Shown here: piece after piece, positions 23,225 to 32,919 of the stretch
Layout of the letters: every line of letters begins with the position of its first letter
How positions within the stretch are numbered: the stretch's first letter is position 1
From: Bufo bufo
Lineage: Eukaryota; Chordata; Amphibia; Anura; Bufonidae
Length of the DNA stretch: 64,000 nucleotides
Reading direction: 5' to 3'
Assembly (NCBI RefSeq): GCF_905171765.1
Contig: NC_053390.1
Location: 509,319,444 to 509,383,443 of the forward strand
Translations under genes and position numbers: made by a program
The notes under the pieces: generated by a model
Seen by the model: only the letters and a program-made list of their open reading frames with translations
What the model was told of the DNA's origin: nothing
Database searches by the model: none

Positions 23225-23914
23225 ATGCTCGTCAACGTGGAGCCAGTGTACGAACAGTACCCACCGGAGATCCGCGTATCCCAGCTGGTCCAGAAGAATG
23301 GCCCCTCGGTGCTGGCAACAATCCCGGAGGCAGTGGATCCCTCCGTGACGGCTGACTCTGCATCAAAGATGGCCGCCGACATCCAGCCCACTTTCGCGGA
23401 AGCAGCTATTAAGGCACCAGTGGAAATGACCACCTCTACCCTCTTACCGACTGCAGCGACCGCGTCACCGCCGGCACCGACGACCAACACCCCGGTCCAA
23501 GAGCCAGTCGCATCATCGGAGGAGATGACCGCTGCCCACAAGCAAGCCGCAATCACCCCAGATGACCACCAGGAGGCACTGGAACCGGCCACCCGGCCGC
23601 AACATCAGGTAGGAGCAGACGTGCTCCCTGAGGCCCCAGCCTGGTCCGAAGCTGCCTGTACATCATGCCTCGTGGACTCTGACACCCCTCACAGGCCCGA
23701 GCAAGCTCCGCTACGCACACCTGCTAGAGCGGCGGAGGCGGCCGGAGGTTCCACTCCACCGCCCAGAACAAACACCCCCGGGGCAGGACGCCTCAACCCT
23801 GAGATCCCGTTTGAGATCACCGCTCATACCCAGACTGCGTGGGAGTATAAGTCGGCCATTGAAGAGTGGGTTAAGCAAGTATTAGATGACCCCGGCCAGG
23901 TGACCCAAAATTAG
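23225..23914 (+). CDS. Proline/alanine-rich ORF of the LTR element
   Basis: 229 codons opening MLVNVEPVYEQYPPEIRVSQ. It is rich in Ala, Pro and Thr (residues about 40-190 look disordered) and has a more folded-looking end with FEITAHTQTAWEYKSAIEEW, probably helical. I do not recognise the family. There is no CCHC knuckle and no capsid major homology region, so gag identity is not shown. The same frame is open upstream from 23000, apart from one TAG at 23216 after MALPQPK, so an original protein may have begun earlier. It ends in TAG at 23912, where the next frame (shifted by -1) carries a cold-shock-like domain with no gap. The two were probably one protein. Confidence 0.6.
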   Translation: MLVNVEPVYEQYPPEIRVSQLVQKNGPSVLATIPEAVDPSVTADSASKMAADIQPTFAEAAIKAPVEMTTSTLLPTAATASPPAPTTNTPVQEPVASSEEMTAAHKQAAITPDDHQEALEPATRPQHQVGADVLPEAPAWSEAACTSCLVDSDTPHRPEQAPLRTPARAAEAAGGSTPPPRTNTPGAGRLNPEIPFEITAHTQTAWEYKSAIEEWVKQVLDDPGQVTQN

Positions 23915-24270
23915 TCAGGCGCTCAGGGACAGTCTTCTGGTTTGCTGTAGAGAGAGGAGTGGGCTTCCTCCAGGACAGCCATTCAGGGGTTGAGATATTT
24001 GTGGGCCGCCACTCTGTCAAGCGCTCCTACTTGCCCCTGGCCCGTCACAACCTATATGTGGGGGATCAGGTGAAATACACCCCCATGCGCTCCATCCAAG
24101 GCTCTTTCGCCGCCGGTGTGACTCTGCTGGCCAAGCCATTGTCCCCTGCCTTGACCCCAGAGACCTGGCAGGAAGATCCAGGCTCTGCAGGGAGAGTACG
24201 CTGCCTTCAGGAGGTCCCAGATGGAAGGATGCACTTCAAAGAACAGCACCAGCCAGAACCGGAGCCCTGA
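23911..24270 (+). CDS. Cold-shock-like domain ORF of the LTR element
   Basis: An open frame entered by a -1 shift from the preceding ORF. The segment GTVFWFAVERGVGFL matches the start of cold-shock domains (GTVKWFNVxxGYGFI), covering beta-strands 1 and 2 and the RNP1-like motif. Next, EIFVGRHSVKR corresponds to the RNP2-like VFVHxxxIK region, with Gly for His. LYVGDQVKYTP corresponds to the later LxxGDxVxF strand, and GSFAAGVTLL to the final AAxVT strand. Spacing agrees with a fold of about 70 residues. Known cold-shock domains bind single-stranded nucleic acid, so RNA packaging or chaperoning is a possible role by inference only. The frame ends in a charged tail, then a stop. I know of no pol-less LTR family described with this domain. 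Confidence 0.68.
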   Translation, partial: LVRRSGTVFWFAVERGVGFLQDSHSGVEIFVGRHSVKRSYLPLARHNLYVGDQVKYTPMRSIQGSFAAGVTLLAKPLSPALTPETWQEDPGSAGRVRCLQEVPDGRMHFKEQHQPEPEP

Positions 24271-24612
24271 CCTGGCCGCACCACCAACGCTACGGGTGGG
24301 CCAGATTAATAATTATGTACTGACATTCAACCCCAGGGTTCAGCCATACGTACTGCCTTGGAAGCTGCCCCAGGCACCCCCAGTTTGCCTGCCAGAGCCC
24401 CTTCAGCCGGAGGTATTAACCACCTCTGCAGCGGCTAGGGATCCCGGTCTGCAGCAGGTCACTGCAGCCTTTGCCAGGCCGACTGCACAGCCACTACCTA
24501 AGGACACCACCAGAGGACTACTGCTGCAACCCTGATCTACCAGAAGCATGAGCGCCCCCTAATGCGCTTCAGTAGCTCCAGCAGCGAGGAGGACCTGGAC
24601 GTCCTTCTCTAA
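24221..24612 (+). pseudogene. C-terminal part of the LTR-element protein, frame-broken
   Basis: Continues in the earlier frame with LRVGQINNYVLTFNPRVQPY and a proline-rich stretch to 24535. Another shift leads to LIYQKHERPLMRFSS and an acidic end EEDLDVLL before TAA at 24610. The pieces are too short to name. The acidic tail with a serine run just before an AATAAA signal (24630) looks like a genuine C-terminus. Two frame changes mean this copy no longer encodes it intact. Confidence 0.45.
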
Positions 24613-25250
24613 AAGCCCCTTTTCTAAAAAAATAAAAGAACTAATGGGAGCCACAGCGTGTACTGGTCCTGAAAGCTGAGGGACTGTTGGCCAGTTTTGT
24701 TTTATTCCGTTGCCTCAAGTTGCAGCCTCAGCCAGATGGCCACCTTTGTTAGGACTCCCCCATCATCATTAACCCCTTATATCCAAGTTTACATTGTTTT
24801 ATCCCCTTTCTCAGGTTACTTGATAGCCTTATGGAACTACGGTTCTCATTATGCTGCTTTTATACGTTTCCAGAGGATTCAACTTTAAAGCACTTCAAAA
24901 GAAAAATGACTCAAGCCTTCTTTGAGCTTATTATTATTACACTAATAAATGCATAATATATTTGCACTGTTCTACAGGTTATGCAACAATAAAAGCTTGC
25001 ACCCAAAGAAAAGACTCAAACGTATACCTGAGCTCTTTGTGATTTATACTGTGATATCATTGCACTGACCTATCTCTTAAAAATTTTATATGCTAAAATA
25101 TTATATTTGCATTTTGATATATGCCAATACTTATTGGGACTATTATTACTTGCCATGGACTTTATTTCCCTTACTCATGATCGTCCCCCATATTTCCACG
25201 TCAAGCACCGAAAAGTATCAACGCCCATTATTCACCCAGACTACTGATAT
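24613..25250 (+). other. 3' untranslated part of the LTR element
   Basis: Starts with AATAAA at about 24630 and is then AT-rich with no ORF. It is cut by the Ngaro insertion and resumes at 31473-31645 before the 3' LTR. Confidence 0.6.
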
Positions 25251-25359
25251 GTATTAAGGCAGATTGCCTGGATTTGTGGGAGGGGCTGAGGTCCGCCTCC
25301 AGCCTATTTAGGGCACTCCCCTTACCTGGCTCCTGCATCATTGAGGTCTGAGCTTTTGA
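25251..25359 (+). repeat. Ngaro A1 repeat
   Basis: 109 bp, virtually identical to 31186-31294. Contains GGAGGGGCTGAGGTCCGCCT and a TATTTAGGGCAC motif that may serve as a core promoter. Confidence 0.88.
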
Positions 25360-25559
25360 GAGAGGAGGTCGCTTGTGGAGTGTCTGGAGAGTTGCCTGCG
25401 AGTCGCTGAATTCCTGGGAGTTTTTCGTTGCCATCAGTTCTGGATTTGGAGCATTTCGGTTCTATTTTTCCGGCTTTACTCAGGTTCACTGTGGGTCACG
25501 TTTGCCCGTTAAACTGCGAGTCATCCATACGGTACAGCCGGGGCCTCACGGTTGCCCCC

Positions 25560-26700
25560 TGTACCGGTTCAATTCATTTCACCAAACGCTGCACCAATGT
25601 CACTGTTTTCTCATACAAGTCACCAGTATTTCATTTCTGTCACGCCTTGTTCATGCACAATTTGTCTACATGGTACCATTATTCCGGTCAGCACCCCTGC
25701 GGCAAGCATGCAGTCGTTCCTGGGCAATCCCCCATTTCTGTTCATTTCATTTCACCGAACGCTGCACTAATGTCACAGCTTTCTCGCCCAGGTCACCAGC
25801 ATTTCATTTCTGTCATGTCTCGTTCATGCATAAATTTATCTACACCGTATCACCACTCCGGTCAACACCCCTGCGGCATGCAGGCAGTGGTTTCTGAGTC
25901 ATCTATACGGTAAAGCCGGGGCCTCACGGTTCATTTCATTTCATCATACGCTGCACCAATGTCACGGTTTTCTTATACAAGTCACCAGTATTCATTTCTG
26001 TCACGCCTTGTTCATGCGCAATTTGTCCACACCGTACTACCATTCCGGTCAACACCTCTGCAGCATGCGGCATGGTTTCTGGCCTAATCCCCCATTTCTG
26101 TTTCATTTCATTTCATAGACGCTGCGCTAATGTCACGGCTTTCTCAGTCACTAGCATCTCATTTTGTCATGTCTCGTTCAGCAATCTTCCCACAGGCACA
26201 ACACTGCGGTCAGCACCCCTGGGGTTCCAGGCTCGTTCCCCATTTCTTTTCAGTCCATATCACCCCACAATCATCACATTCATGCCCCCCCCCCCCCTCC
26301 TCATGTTCATGTGCACGGCTGCAGGAGCACAATGCGCATGAGTTATTTCATACGGTACAGCAGGGCCTCACGGTTGCCCCTGTACCGGTTCATCTCATTT
26401 CATCAATGCGCACCAATGTCACGGTTTTTCATGCAAGTCACCAGCATTCATTTCTGTCACACCTGTTTCATGCATATTCATTCACAAACCGCACCACCAT
26501 TCCGGTCAACAGCTCTGGCAGCATGCGACCGATGGTTCGTGGATTAAATCCCCCCCTTTTTCCATGGTTCTTTTCACACACACTGCATCCATGTCACGGC
26601 TGCTCGCAGCAATCACCGGCAGCTCATTGCTCATGTCTATTCTGGCGTCTCCCCACAGGACCGTCACTCCGGTCAGCTCCCTGATGGTTCCAGCCCCATT
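25560..26700 (+). repeat. Degenerate tandem repeats of the Ngaro leader
   Basis: Five or so units of about 180-290 bp share CATTTCACCAAACGCTGCAC, TGTCACGGTTTTC and GGTCAACACCCCTGCGGCA. They begin near 25565, 25745, 25930, 26100 and 26395. ORFs in several frames (up to 290 codons) cross this repeat and lack protein-like features. Confidence 0.7.
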
Positions 26701-26759
26701 CCCCATTTCTGGTTTTCACCCCTCAAACATCCAACATTCATGCCCTCCCCTCCTCGTAT

Positions 26760-27420
26760 TTCATGTACACAGCACAGGGGCCAGCTGCGGTACACCCGGC
26801 ACACCCCCCATTCATTTCAAACTTCACTGGGCTTGCCGCGGCGCAGACATCCCCTCCCCACCGCCTCCTGCCTGTTTGCCGCTCCTCCTGCCGCGTGGCC
26901 GATGGCGCCCGGCCGCGTCCTGGGGCCTGGTCTGCGCATGCGCGGCCGGGGTTCTGCGCATGCGCGGCGATTTCGTCGGCGCATGTGCGGTGTCCCGGCG
27001 GCTGTGGGGGACGGGGGACTCCGGACGAATGGGTTCACAAATAAATGGCGTTCATTTCACATGCTCCAAATGTCACTCCTCACACACAGTCACAAATCTT
27101 CCAAGTATGTTCCACATGATTCACTTTCACTTCACCTACACGTTCGTGCCCCACCCCCCCCCCGGTCATTTACGTGCGCAGTCACGGGGGCCAGCGGCGG
27201 TGCAACCTGCACACCCCCCATTCATTTCACCTCCACTGGGCTCACGCTGCCCTGACATCCCCTCCCCACCACCGCCTGCCTGGTTACCGCTCCTCCTGCC
27301 GTCGGCGCATGCGCGGTATCCCGGCGGCCGTGCGCGCCGCATCCGTTGCGGGGGGCCGCCGTCGGACGGCAGGGGAGCCTTCCAGCACGCCCCCCCAGTC
27401 ATACACACCCCAGCAGCCCC
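26760..27420 (+). repeat. GC-rich duplicated segment of the Ngaro leader
   Basis: GCACACCCCCCATTCATTTCA and GACATCCCCTCCCCACC occur in two copies about 420 bp apart, each followed by GCGCATGCGCGG clusters. The base composition is unlike the surroundings (CpG-rich). It may be promoter or leader sequence. Confidence 0.6.
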
Positions 27421-29045
27421 AATAAAAGAAAGGTAAAACGCCATCTAACACCGTTGGAATAAACATGGAAGATCATGAGCCAGGCCTCCTGTCCCTGGCC
27501 ATGGCCACACGGCACGCACTGGTCTCTTTCACACCAGGCGCAAGCTGTCATTTCATGAATAACCAGCCTGTTTTGCCTTGCACACAAACCCTCCTTGTTA
27601 AAACACCCCACCGCCATTAGGGCAAACAGCCCCCACACATAAACATAAACCCACCACTTTGCCCCAGGGTCAAAAATAAATAAATAAATAAATAAAATAA
27701 ATAAATAAATAAATTAATTAATTAATGAAAGAAAAAAAATTAAAATAAAATTCAAAACGGGAAATCCATACAGTCCGCACGATCACACGCTCCGCCACGT
27801 AATAAATCACAGGCCTCATTTCGCACATCACCCGCACAGGCGCTGCATTATTGCATATTCACGTTATGATCCTCTCGGGTCATGCTAATGTTTATACCAC
27901 AGTCCACTCTCGTCGTACTACTTTCTGTTACCAGGTACGTACACGTGCTCTTAAACGATTTTCTCCTTACATTTCGGATGGTCCCGTCACTATAAAAAAA
28001 AATAAATAAATAAATAACCCGATTTAAAGGACACAGACCAATACGTTCCATTGGATTGCAAAACGCAGATTCCCACTTGTGCATGGCCATACGCCACGCG
28101 CTGGTCTCTTCTCACACCAGGCGCAAGCTATCATTTCATGAACAACCGTCATGATCCTCCGGGTCATGCATATATACCATGTACATTGTCACATTTCATC
28201 ACACTATTTTTATGTCTACCCTCCCCCTTTTTCAGGCGGTCAACCTATATTGTATTTTGCACTACCGTGTATCCGGAGAATTTTCTTACCACCAGGTACG
28301 TTCACCTGCTCATTTAACAAAAGTCTTCCTTACATTTCGAATAATCCCGTTAGGGTCAGTGTGCTGGCTTTAGGGGCACCATCATCCCACTAGGTTACCC
28401 CCTTCTTGGCTTCGCCAGCAGTTAGTGGTCCCGCGAGGCCGACACCCCGCCTCAAACGTACAGAGGCACCCGCCCAACGCGCCACCTCGTTAGCAAGCCG
28501 CCTCGCGTGTTGCATAGAGAGGGCCTCACCTGTCACTCCCTTCCCCTAGTCCTGTCTTACAGTCACCGAGAGGCCAACGCTCCTGCCACTACCACAAGTG
28601 GCCTCATTAACCCCTCGCGCCAAATCATAGGTAGAGCCTCTCAAGCCGCTTGGCAAATTAGCAGGGCCTCATCTGTCACCATGCAAGTATAATTTTTTCG
28701 CCGTCCGGCCTAGCTAGCTTGCCAGCACGATCCTGTGTTTCCCCAAGCTAATCAACTGTTTTGTTTTACCATGTCTCTGGAAGGGATAGAGAACTTCTCC
28801 CTACCTGGCACCCCTGCTAGATCCGTCACTGCTACCCAGGGAGACGGTCTAGCCAGTCCAGCACCCATCAGATCCTGGACAATCCCGCGCATAACGACGG
28901 AGTTAAGGTGACGGCTTGTTCCCTTCCCCGCCACGGCGAGGAGAGCAGAGCTTTCCGGCTGCTGTGCACACCAATCGATAACAGGGAGGCAGGGGAAGGA
29001 CCTAGCCAGTCCAGCACAGGGGATATACATACCATTCTGTCCTCT
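27421..29045 (+). other. Ngaro leader, no clear ORF
   Basis: Includes an (AAAT)n tract at about 27675-27720. A segment containing GGCACGCACTGGTCTC is repeated near 28095 as CGCCACGCGCTGGTCTC. I found no continuous frame, though a gag gene would be expected near here. Confidence 0.5.
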
Positions 29046-29049
29046 CTAA

Positions 29050-29300
29050 ATGTCATCCATGTCTAAAGTCAACGCCAGGTTGGAGAGGCTGGGATCGGTC
29101 ACCGCGACCCTCTCCTTGGCAGGGCCACCACCGGCAGCGTCACCGGCGCCGGCCGGATTGCCAGTGATCACGTCGACCGTTAGCCTGGAGGACCAAGAAG
29201 TCAGCCCGGCGCACATAATACCGGAGGAGGAACCTGGGGTACCCGTCGCCACCAAGAAGACAGAAGGGCCAGACACGGTCATCACCTTTCCTGGGTACCC
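29050..29300 (+). pseudogene. Ngaro gag-like fragment
   Basis: About 80 codons from MSSMSKVNARLERLGSV, rich in Ala, Pro and Val with a coiled-coil-like start, ending near VITFPGYPVG. The position before the reverse-transcriptase remnant suggests the end of gag, though no zinc knuckle is seen. The frame runs on to 29982, but from about 29290 the meaningful frame is another one, so the long ORF is a chimera of frames. Confidence 0.45.
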
Positions 29301-29302
29301 AG

Positions 29303-29890
29303 TTGGATTCAGCCTCAATGCAAGCCAGTTTGCCATCCGGGAAGATCCAGGACATTCTCGCCCACATAGACAACTACCTTCAACTCAGCACCGGCAGCCG
29401 CAAAAAACGGCAGTCCCTGCTGGGCTCCCTGATCTTTGCCATGCGCATCCACCTCAGGGTCACTCATTTATATCACGGCTCCTGCACCTCTCCCCTTTTT
29501 TTCCTACACGACTCGCACGGGTTGTCCCTGGATGCCCATGCTGCGGCGGGTCTGGGCATGTGGGGGAGATTTCTGTCCACCTGGAATGGCGGGAGCTTGT
29601 TTCTCCCACAGCCGTCGGACTCTTCTCCCTCTATCTGGTCAGATGCGGCATCTACCACAGGCTTCGCGGCCATTTTTGGGAACGATTGGCTGTGGGGCAG
29701 CTGGCCTCCTGCGGTCCGGGGTTTGGAGAGATTCTCCACTGCCTCAGCGCTTTTCAAGATCTACCCCGTCATGGCGGCTGCCGTAGCGTGGGGTCATTCA
29801 TGGGCAAACATGTCGGTCCGGTGCTATTCAGACAACCATACGACCTGCCAGTTCATCAACAGGATCGTTCCAAATCTCTCACAATCGTGA
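29303..29890 (+). pseudogene. Ngaro RT tail and RNase H, catalytic core of RT lost
   Basis: The frame starts with LDSASMQASLPSGKIQDI, which in DIRS-order elements follows the reverse-transcriptase palm, then SRKKRQSLLGSLIFAMRI (thumb/connection). The RNase H part has IWSDAASTTGF (first Asp) and CYSDNHTTCQFIN (third acidic site). The Glu expected in the helix before YPVMAAAVAWG reads Lys (FKIYPV). The polymerase motifs that should precede this, including the Asp-Asp motif, are absent. The gag-like segment joins directly to the RT tail, indicating an internal deletion of several hundred bases. Confidence 0.75.
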
Positions 29891-30040
29891 GGTTTCTGCG
29901 GAGACTTCCTTGGTTGGCCACTTGCAATAATTTCTTCTTACATTGTTTCCATGTCCCGGGGGGTGGGCAATACGGCAGCTGACAATCTGTCTCGCGTCAA
30001 ATTTTAGGCATTTCATCAAGCTCTCCCATCAGCGTCACCC

Positions 30041-31040
30041 ATGGCCTCAATCACTCCATCATTTCAAACAGCTCATTCTGGATTAGAAGGCATCATGCGG
30101 CATAGCCAGTCTTTGTCCCACTTAGCACTATCAGACAATACACATAGAACATATGACAGAGCGTTCACACTATTCAACAGGTTCCTGTTGGAACACAACA
30201 TCACGCACCCTTTTGTCATGACGTCTCTTCCGGGGTTGGCTTCTTTTGCCACCTCAAACTCAAATGTCATACAACACCATCAAACTATATCTCACCGGCA
30301 TTTCAACATCATATGCTAATCATACACCCCAATAACATCAGCTTCATGTCCTCGCACCAGATCAAATCCATACTCAGAGGATTCAAGAAACGGAACCCGC
30401 ACGTCCAGCCCAGAGGCTACCCATAATCAATCATATCTTCAAAGCATTATCCGACTTACTGGACGCCACGCCTCTTGAAACAGATGCCAACTCCATCATC
30501 AAAACGGCAATTTACTTGGCCTTCTACGGATTCCTGAGTTCCGGGAAATTCACTACAGCCTCCACGACCCGAACCTCACCTTGTCTTCTTGTCGCCCACG
30601 TGTCAAAACACATGGTTCACTACATCCTGTCCTTACCTCACTCCAAGAATAGTCAGCACTTACCCGTCAACATTTCATATTACCCCACGCACAACAGATG
30701 GTGTCCAGTCAGGGTTCTGGATGCTTACAATCAGCGTCACAAGTTCTACCCTCTCAACCGCTACTTCAACTACATGGTTCGGTACTCACCACCACCACCT
30801 TCATGACCCATGCCGGGTCATCCCTCACACAACTAGGCCTCAACGCAGCCAACTACTCAGGGCACTCCTTTCGCATTGGAGCCACGTTCACGGCCTCCAG
30901 TGCCAACATCCTCACTCAGGTCATCAGGGAATTGGGGCACTGGGAGTCATCCGCTTACGCGCAATACATTCCCAATCCAACACAAGAGTTAAGAGTGGCT
31001 TTCCAAAACATGTCGGGTCAAGCTATTGATACATCAATTG
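30041..31040 (+). pseudogene. Ngaro tyrosine recombinase, frame-shifted
   Basis: Three overlapping frame segments form one recombinase. The N-terminal SAM-like part contains SDNTHRTYDRAFTLFNRFL. The middle has LAFYGFLSSGKFT, where family members usually have Arg in the GFLR position, so the first catalytic Arg appears lost. The C-terminal part has YSGHSFRIGAT (HxxR), IRELGHWESSAYAQYI (His/Trp box and nucleophilic Tyr). At least two frame changes (about 30320-30480 and 30690-30810) break it. The enzyme would normally integrate a circular DNA intermediate; this copy cannot encode it. Confidence 0.82.
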
Positions 31041-31070
31041 GCTACAATAAACTGGTTTATTTCCATTTTT

Positions 31071-31190
31071 GCCCTCTTCTTTCTCAGGCCTACCTCATCC
31101 TCGGTTTCGGCACACCACAACCGACTGCACTCATTCCCTGCTTTCCCAGGGCTCTTCACTGTACTACCGTAAGCCCCTTACACAAGTATT
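31071..31190 (+). repeat. Ngaro B1 repeat
   Basis: Direct copy of B2 at 31353-31472, differing by one base in the last few (CACAAGTATT versus CACAAATATT). Confidence 0.88.
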
Positions 31191-31294
31191 AAGGCAGATT
31201 GCCTGGATTTGTGGGAGGGGCTGAGGTCCGCCTCCAGCCTATTTAGGGCACTCCCCTTACCTGGCTCCTGCATCATTGAGGTCTGAGCTTTTGA
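31186..31294 (+). repeat. Ngaro A2 repeat
   Basis: Copy of A1, joined directly to B1 through the shared GTATT. This junction is the expected crossover region for the circular intermediate. Confidence 0.88.
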
Positions 31295-31352
31295 CCCTCC
31301 CACCACTCCACTCATTTACAACTCATTTCTTCCATATCTTTTCCTTGGGTAG

Positions 31353-31472
31353 GCCCTCTTCTTTCTCAGGCCTACCTCATCCTCGGTTTCGGCACACCAC
31401 AACCGACTGCACTCATTCCCTGCTTTCCCAGGGCTCTTCACTGTACTACCGTAAGCCCCTTACACAAATATT
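31353..31472 (+). repeat. Ngaro B2 repeat
   Basis: Terminal repeat. It is followed at once by AT-rich sequence belonging to the surrounding LTR element. Confidence 0.88.
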
Positions 31473-31645
31473 GTATATTACGTATTTGCCTAGAATGTCT
31501 TTATAGTACATTGCAAAGTCCACATTTATATTTTCTCTTTTTGGAGGTGATTGTATATGGCGTATGTTTTGGTGTCTTTCAGGTGACCAGATTCCTGTCC
31601 TGGATGTGTAGGGGGAGACACATGTTATACAACGGGCGTATGAAG

Positions 31646-32893
31646 TGTCCCACTACGTGACCGTGGGCACCGCAAACTTGTTTTTATTATGTTTTATTGT
31701 CATGTAATATGCCTGCATTTAGTGTCTCATCTCATGTCATATTCTCCCATGTGACTATGTGATTTGTACATGCAAGATCCTTTACACCTAGTTAGGGTGC
31801 GCTACACTAGTTTCTCCACAAGATGTCAGTGTATATATAGCTCAGCTCAGACCTAGTTAGGCAGTTCAGTTCAGTTTAGCTCAGTTCAGTTGAAAGTTCA
31901 TTCTAGAACAGACCAGTTCTCTCATGAGTTTAATCAGAAAGCAGCAGCAATGTAGCTGTATAGCTGGAGGGAGGTGTATTCACAGCCTCTCTGCTCTGTC
32001 CCTGTCGGCTCCACAGTCCAGGGTTTCAAGCCTGCAACTATTCTACCTAGAGGTGAGCAATCCACTCCTATAGATCACCCCTCCGGAGTGACCAGTGCCC
32101 AAGCTGCATTCAGCCAAGTATCCAAGGGATTACTACAATTCATTCAGGACAAAGGATGAGAAAGACAACCATTACTTAAAGGGCTTACTAGGCACCTTTG
32201 CACCAGGTGTAGGAGACAGCTTCAGGCATCCTCACCACCAGTTCAACCTCTGAGGACAGTTTAGGCCAACTGTCAGAACAGCATTGGAATAGAACTTTAA
32301 GGATTTAGAAAAGCACCTTCAACCAAGGTTAGAATAAGGCCGGAGTTTTTACCAGTGTAAGACTTTTATATTTTATAAGCCTAGTCTGAAGCAGTAGCTT
32401 TCATATGCATTACAAAGAGCCTGTTTCCACTACGGACTTGCATTTTCCTTTTCCACCATATGCATGAGACTGTATTTCATACATGGATGTACCAGAGACT
32501 GTTTAATACTTGGATGTTACTGTTACCAGGAGCAACGTTCAGTAAAAGTTATAATTTGGATTACACCATCCTTGTCTCAGTCTTCAGTTCCTCAATTAAC
32601 ACTACAGTAAATGGTTGTACCACCACAAAAGGTACTGGCGTCACGACTACAAGGGACCTTGCCATGGGCACATTAATACAGACCACCACAGGCACCTCAA
32701 ACCACCATCTGGCCTGTGTCCCTTACACCAAAGTGTGCCCCAGGGAATCCTTGTGCCATTCTCCTCTTCACTTATGCGAGCCTCCCCAGGGACGACGTAA
32801 CCGTGAGTAACCAGAACTGTATTTACCTCGGCCCACCTATTGCTCACACCGTGACCTCACGTGTAATTCCCCTGTTTGGTCTGGCATACCACA
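31646..32893 (+). repeat. 3' LTR, uninterrupted
   Basis: 1248 bp from TGTCCCACTACG to GGCATACCACA. Contains the TATA box at 31832 and the empty TTAA site at 32503. It also has an extra CCAGGAGCAACGTTCAG stretch near 32526 that the other LTR lacks. Confidence 0.87.
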
Positions 32894-32919
32894 TGTGTAG
32901 ACTTTTTATATCCACTGTA

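Larger units (their letters stand above)
25251..31472 (+). mobile_element. Ngaro-type tyrosine-recombinase retrotransposon
   Basis: Split direct repeats in the order A1 (25251-25359), internal region, B1 (31071-31190), A2 (31186-31294), B2 (31353-31472). A1 and A2 share GTATTAAGGCAGATTGCC to CTGAGCTTTTGA. B1 and B2 share CCCTCTTCTTTCTCAGGCC to CCTTACACAARTATT. This A1-B1A2B2 plan is characteristic of Ngaro and related DIRS-order elements. Internal reading frames hold an RNase H-like domain and a tyrosine recombinase. No target duplication is expected, as the family integrates by recombination. Confidence 0.88.
19178..32893 (+). mobile_element. Non-autonomous LTR retrotransposon with cold-shock-like ORF
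   Basis: Two LTRs of about 1.25 kb start TGTCCCACTACGTGACCG and end GGCATACCRCA. Flanks are TGTGCAG (19171-19177) and TGTGTAG (32894-32900), a 7-bp candidate duplication with one mismatch inside the Tc1 TIR. Without the Ngaro insertion (25251-31472) the interior is about 2.7 kb. It shows no protease, reverse transcriptase, RNase H or integrase. It does carry a proline/alanine-rich ORF, a cold-shock-like domain and an acidic tail. A purine-rich stretch GTAGGGGGAGA lies about 30 bp before the 3' LTR and may be the polypurine tract. The element must have depended on enzymes supplied in trans. Confidence 0.8.
16988..32917 (-). mobile_element. DD34E Tc1-like element split by MITE and LTR element
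   Basis: The left TIR is CAGTGGATATAAAAAGTCTA at 16988. Its reverse-complement counterpart TAGACTTTTTATATCCACTG is found only at 32898-32917. TA flanks both sides (16986-16987 and 32918-32919). The terminal 25 bp of the right TIR were separated from the rest by the LTR retrotransposon at 19178-32893. A 591-bp TTAA element (17191-17781) also interrupts it near the left end. The Tc1 proper would be about 1.6 kb. Confidence 0.85.

Noticed and set aside
23173..23592. 139-codon minus-strand ORF opposite the proline/alanine-rich ORF
   Set aside because: Shadow of the plus-strand frame, with composition explained by the complementary codons (Ala/Ser/Val-rich).
26564..27436. 290-codon ORF in the GC-rich region
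   Set aside because: Crosses degenerate tandem repeats, rich in His/Pro/Ser/Arg, with equally long ORFs in other frames; no domain is recognisable.
29050..29982. 310-codon ORF as a single protein
   Set aside because: After about residue 80 it leaves the meaningful frame; the RNase H homology is in a different frame from 29303.
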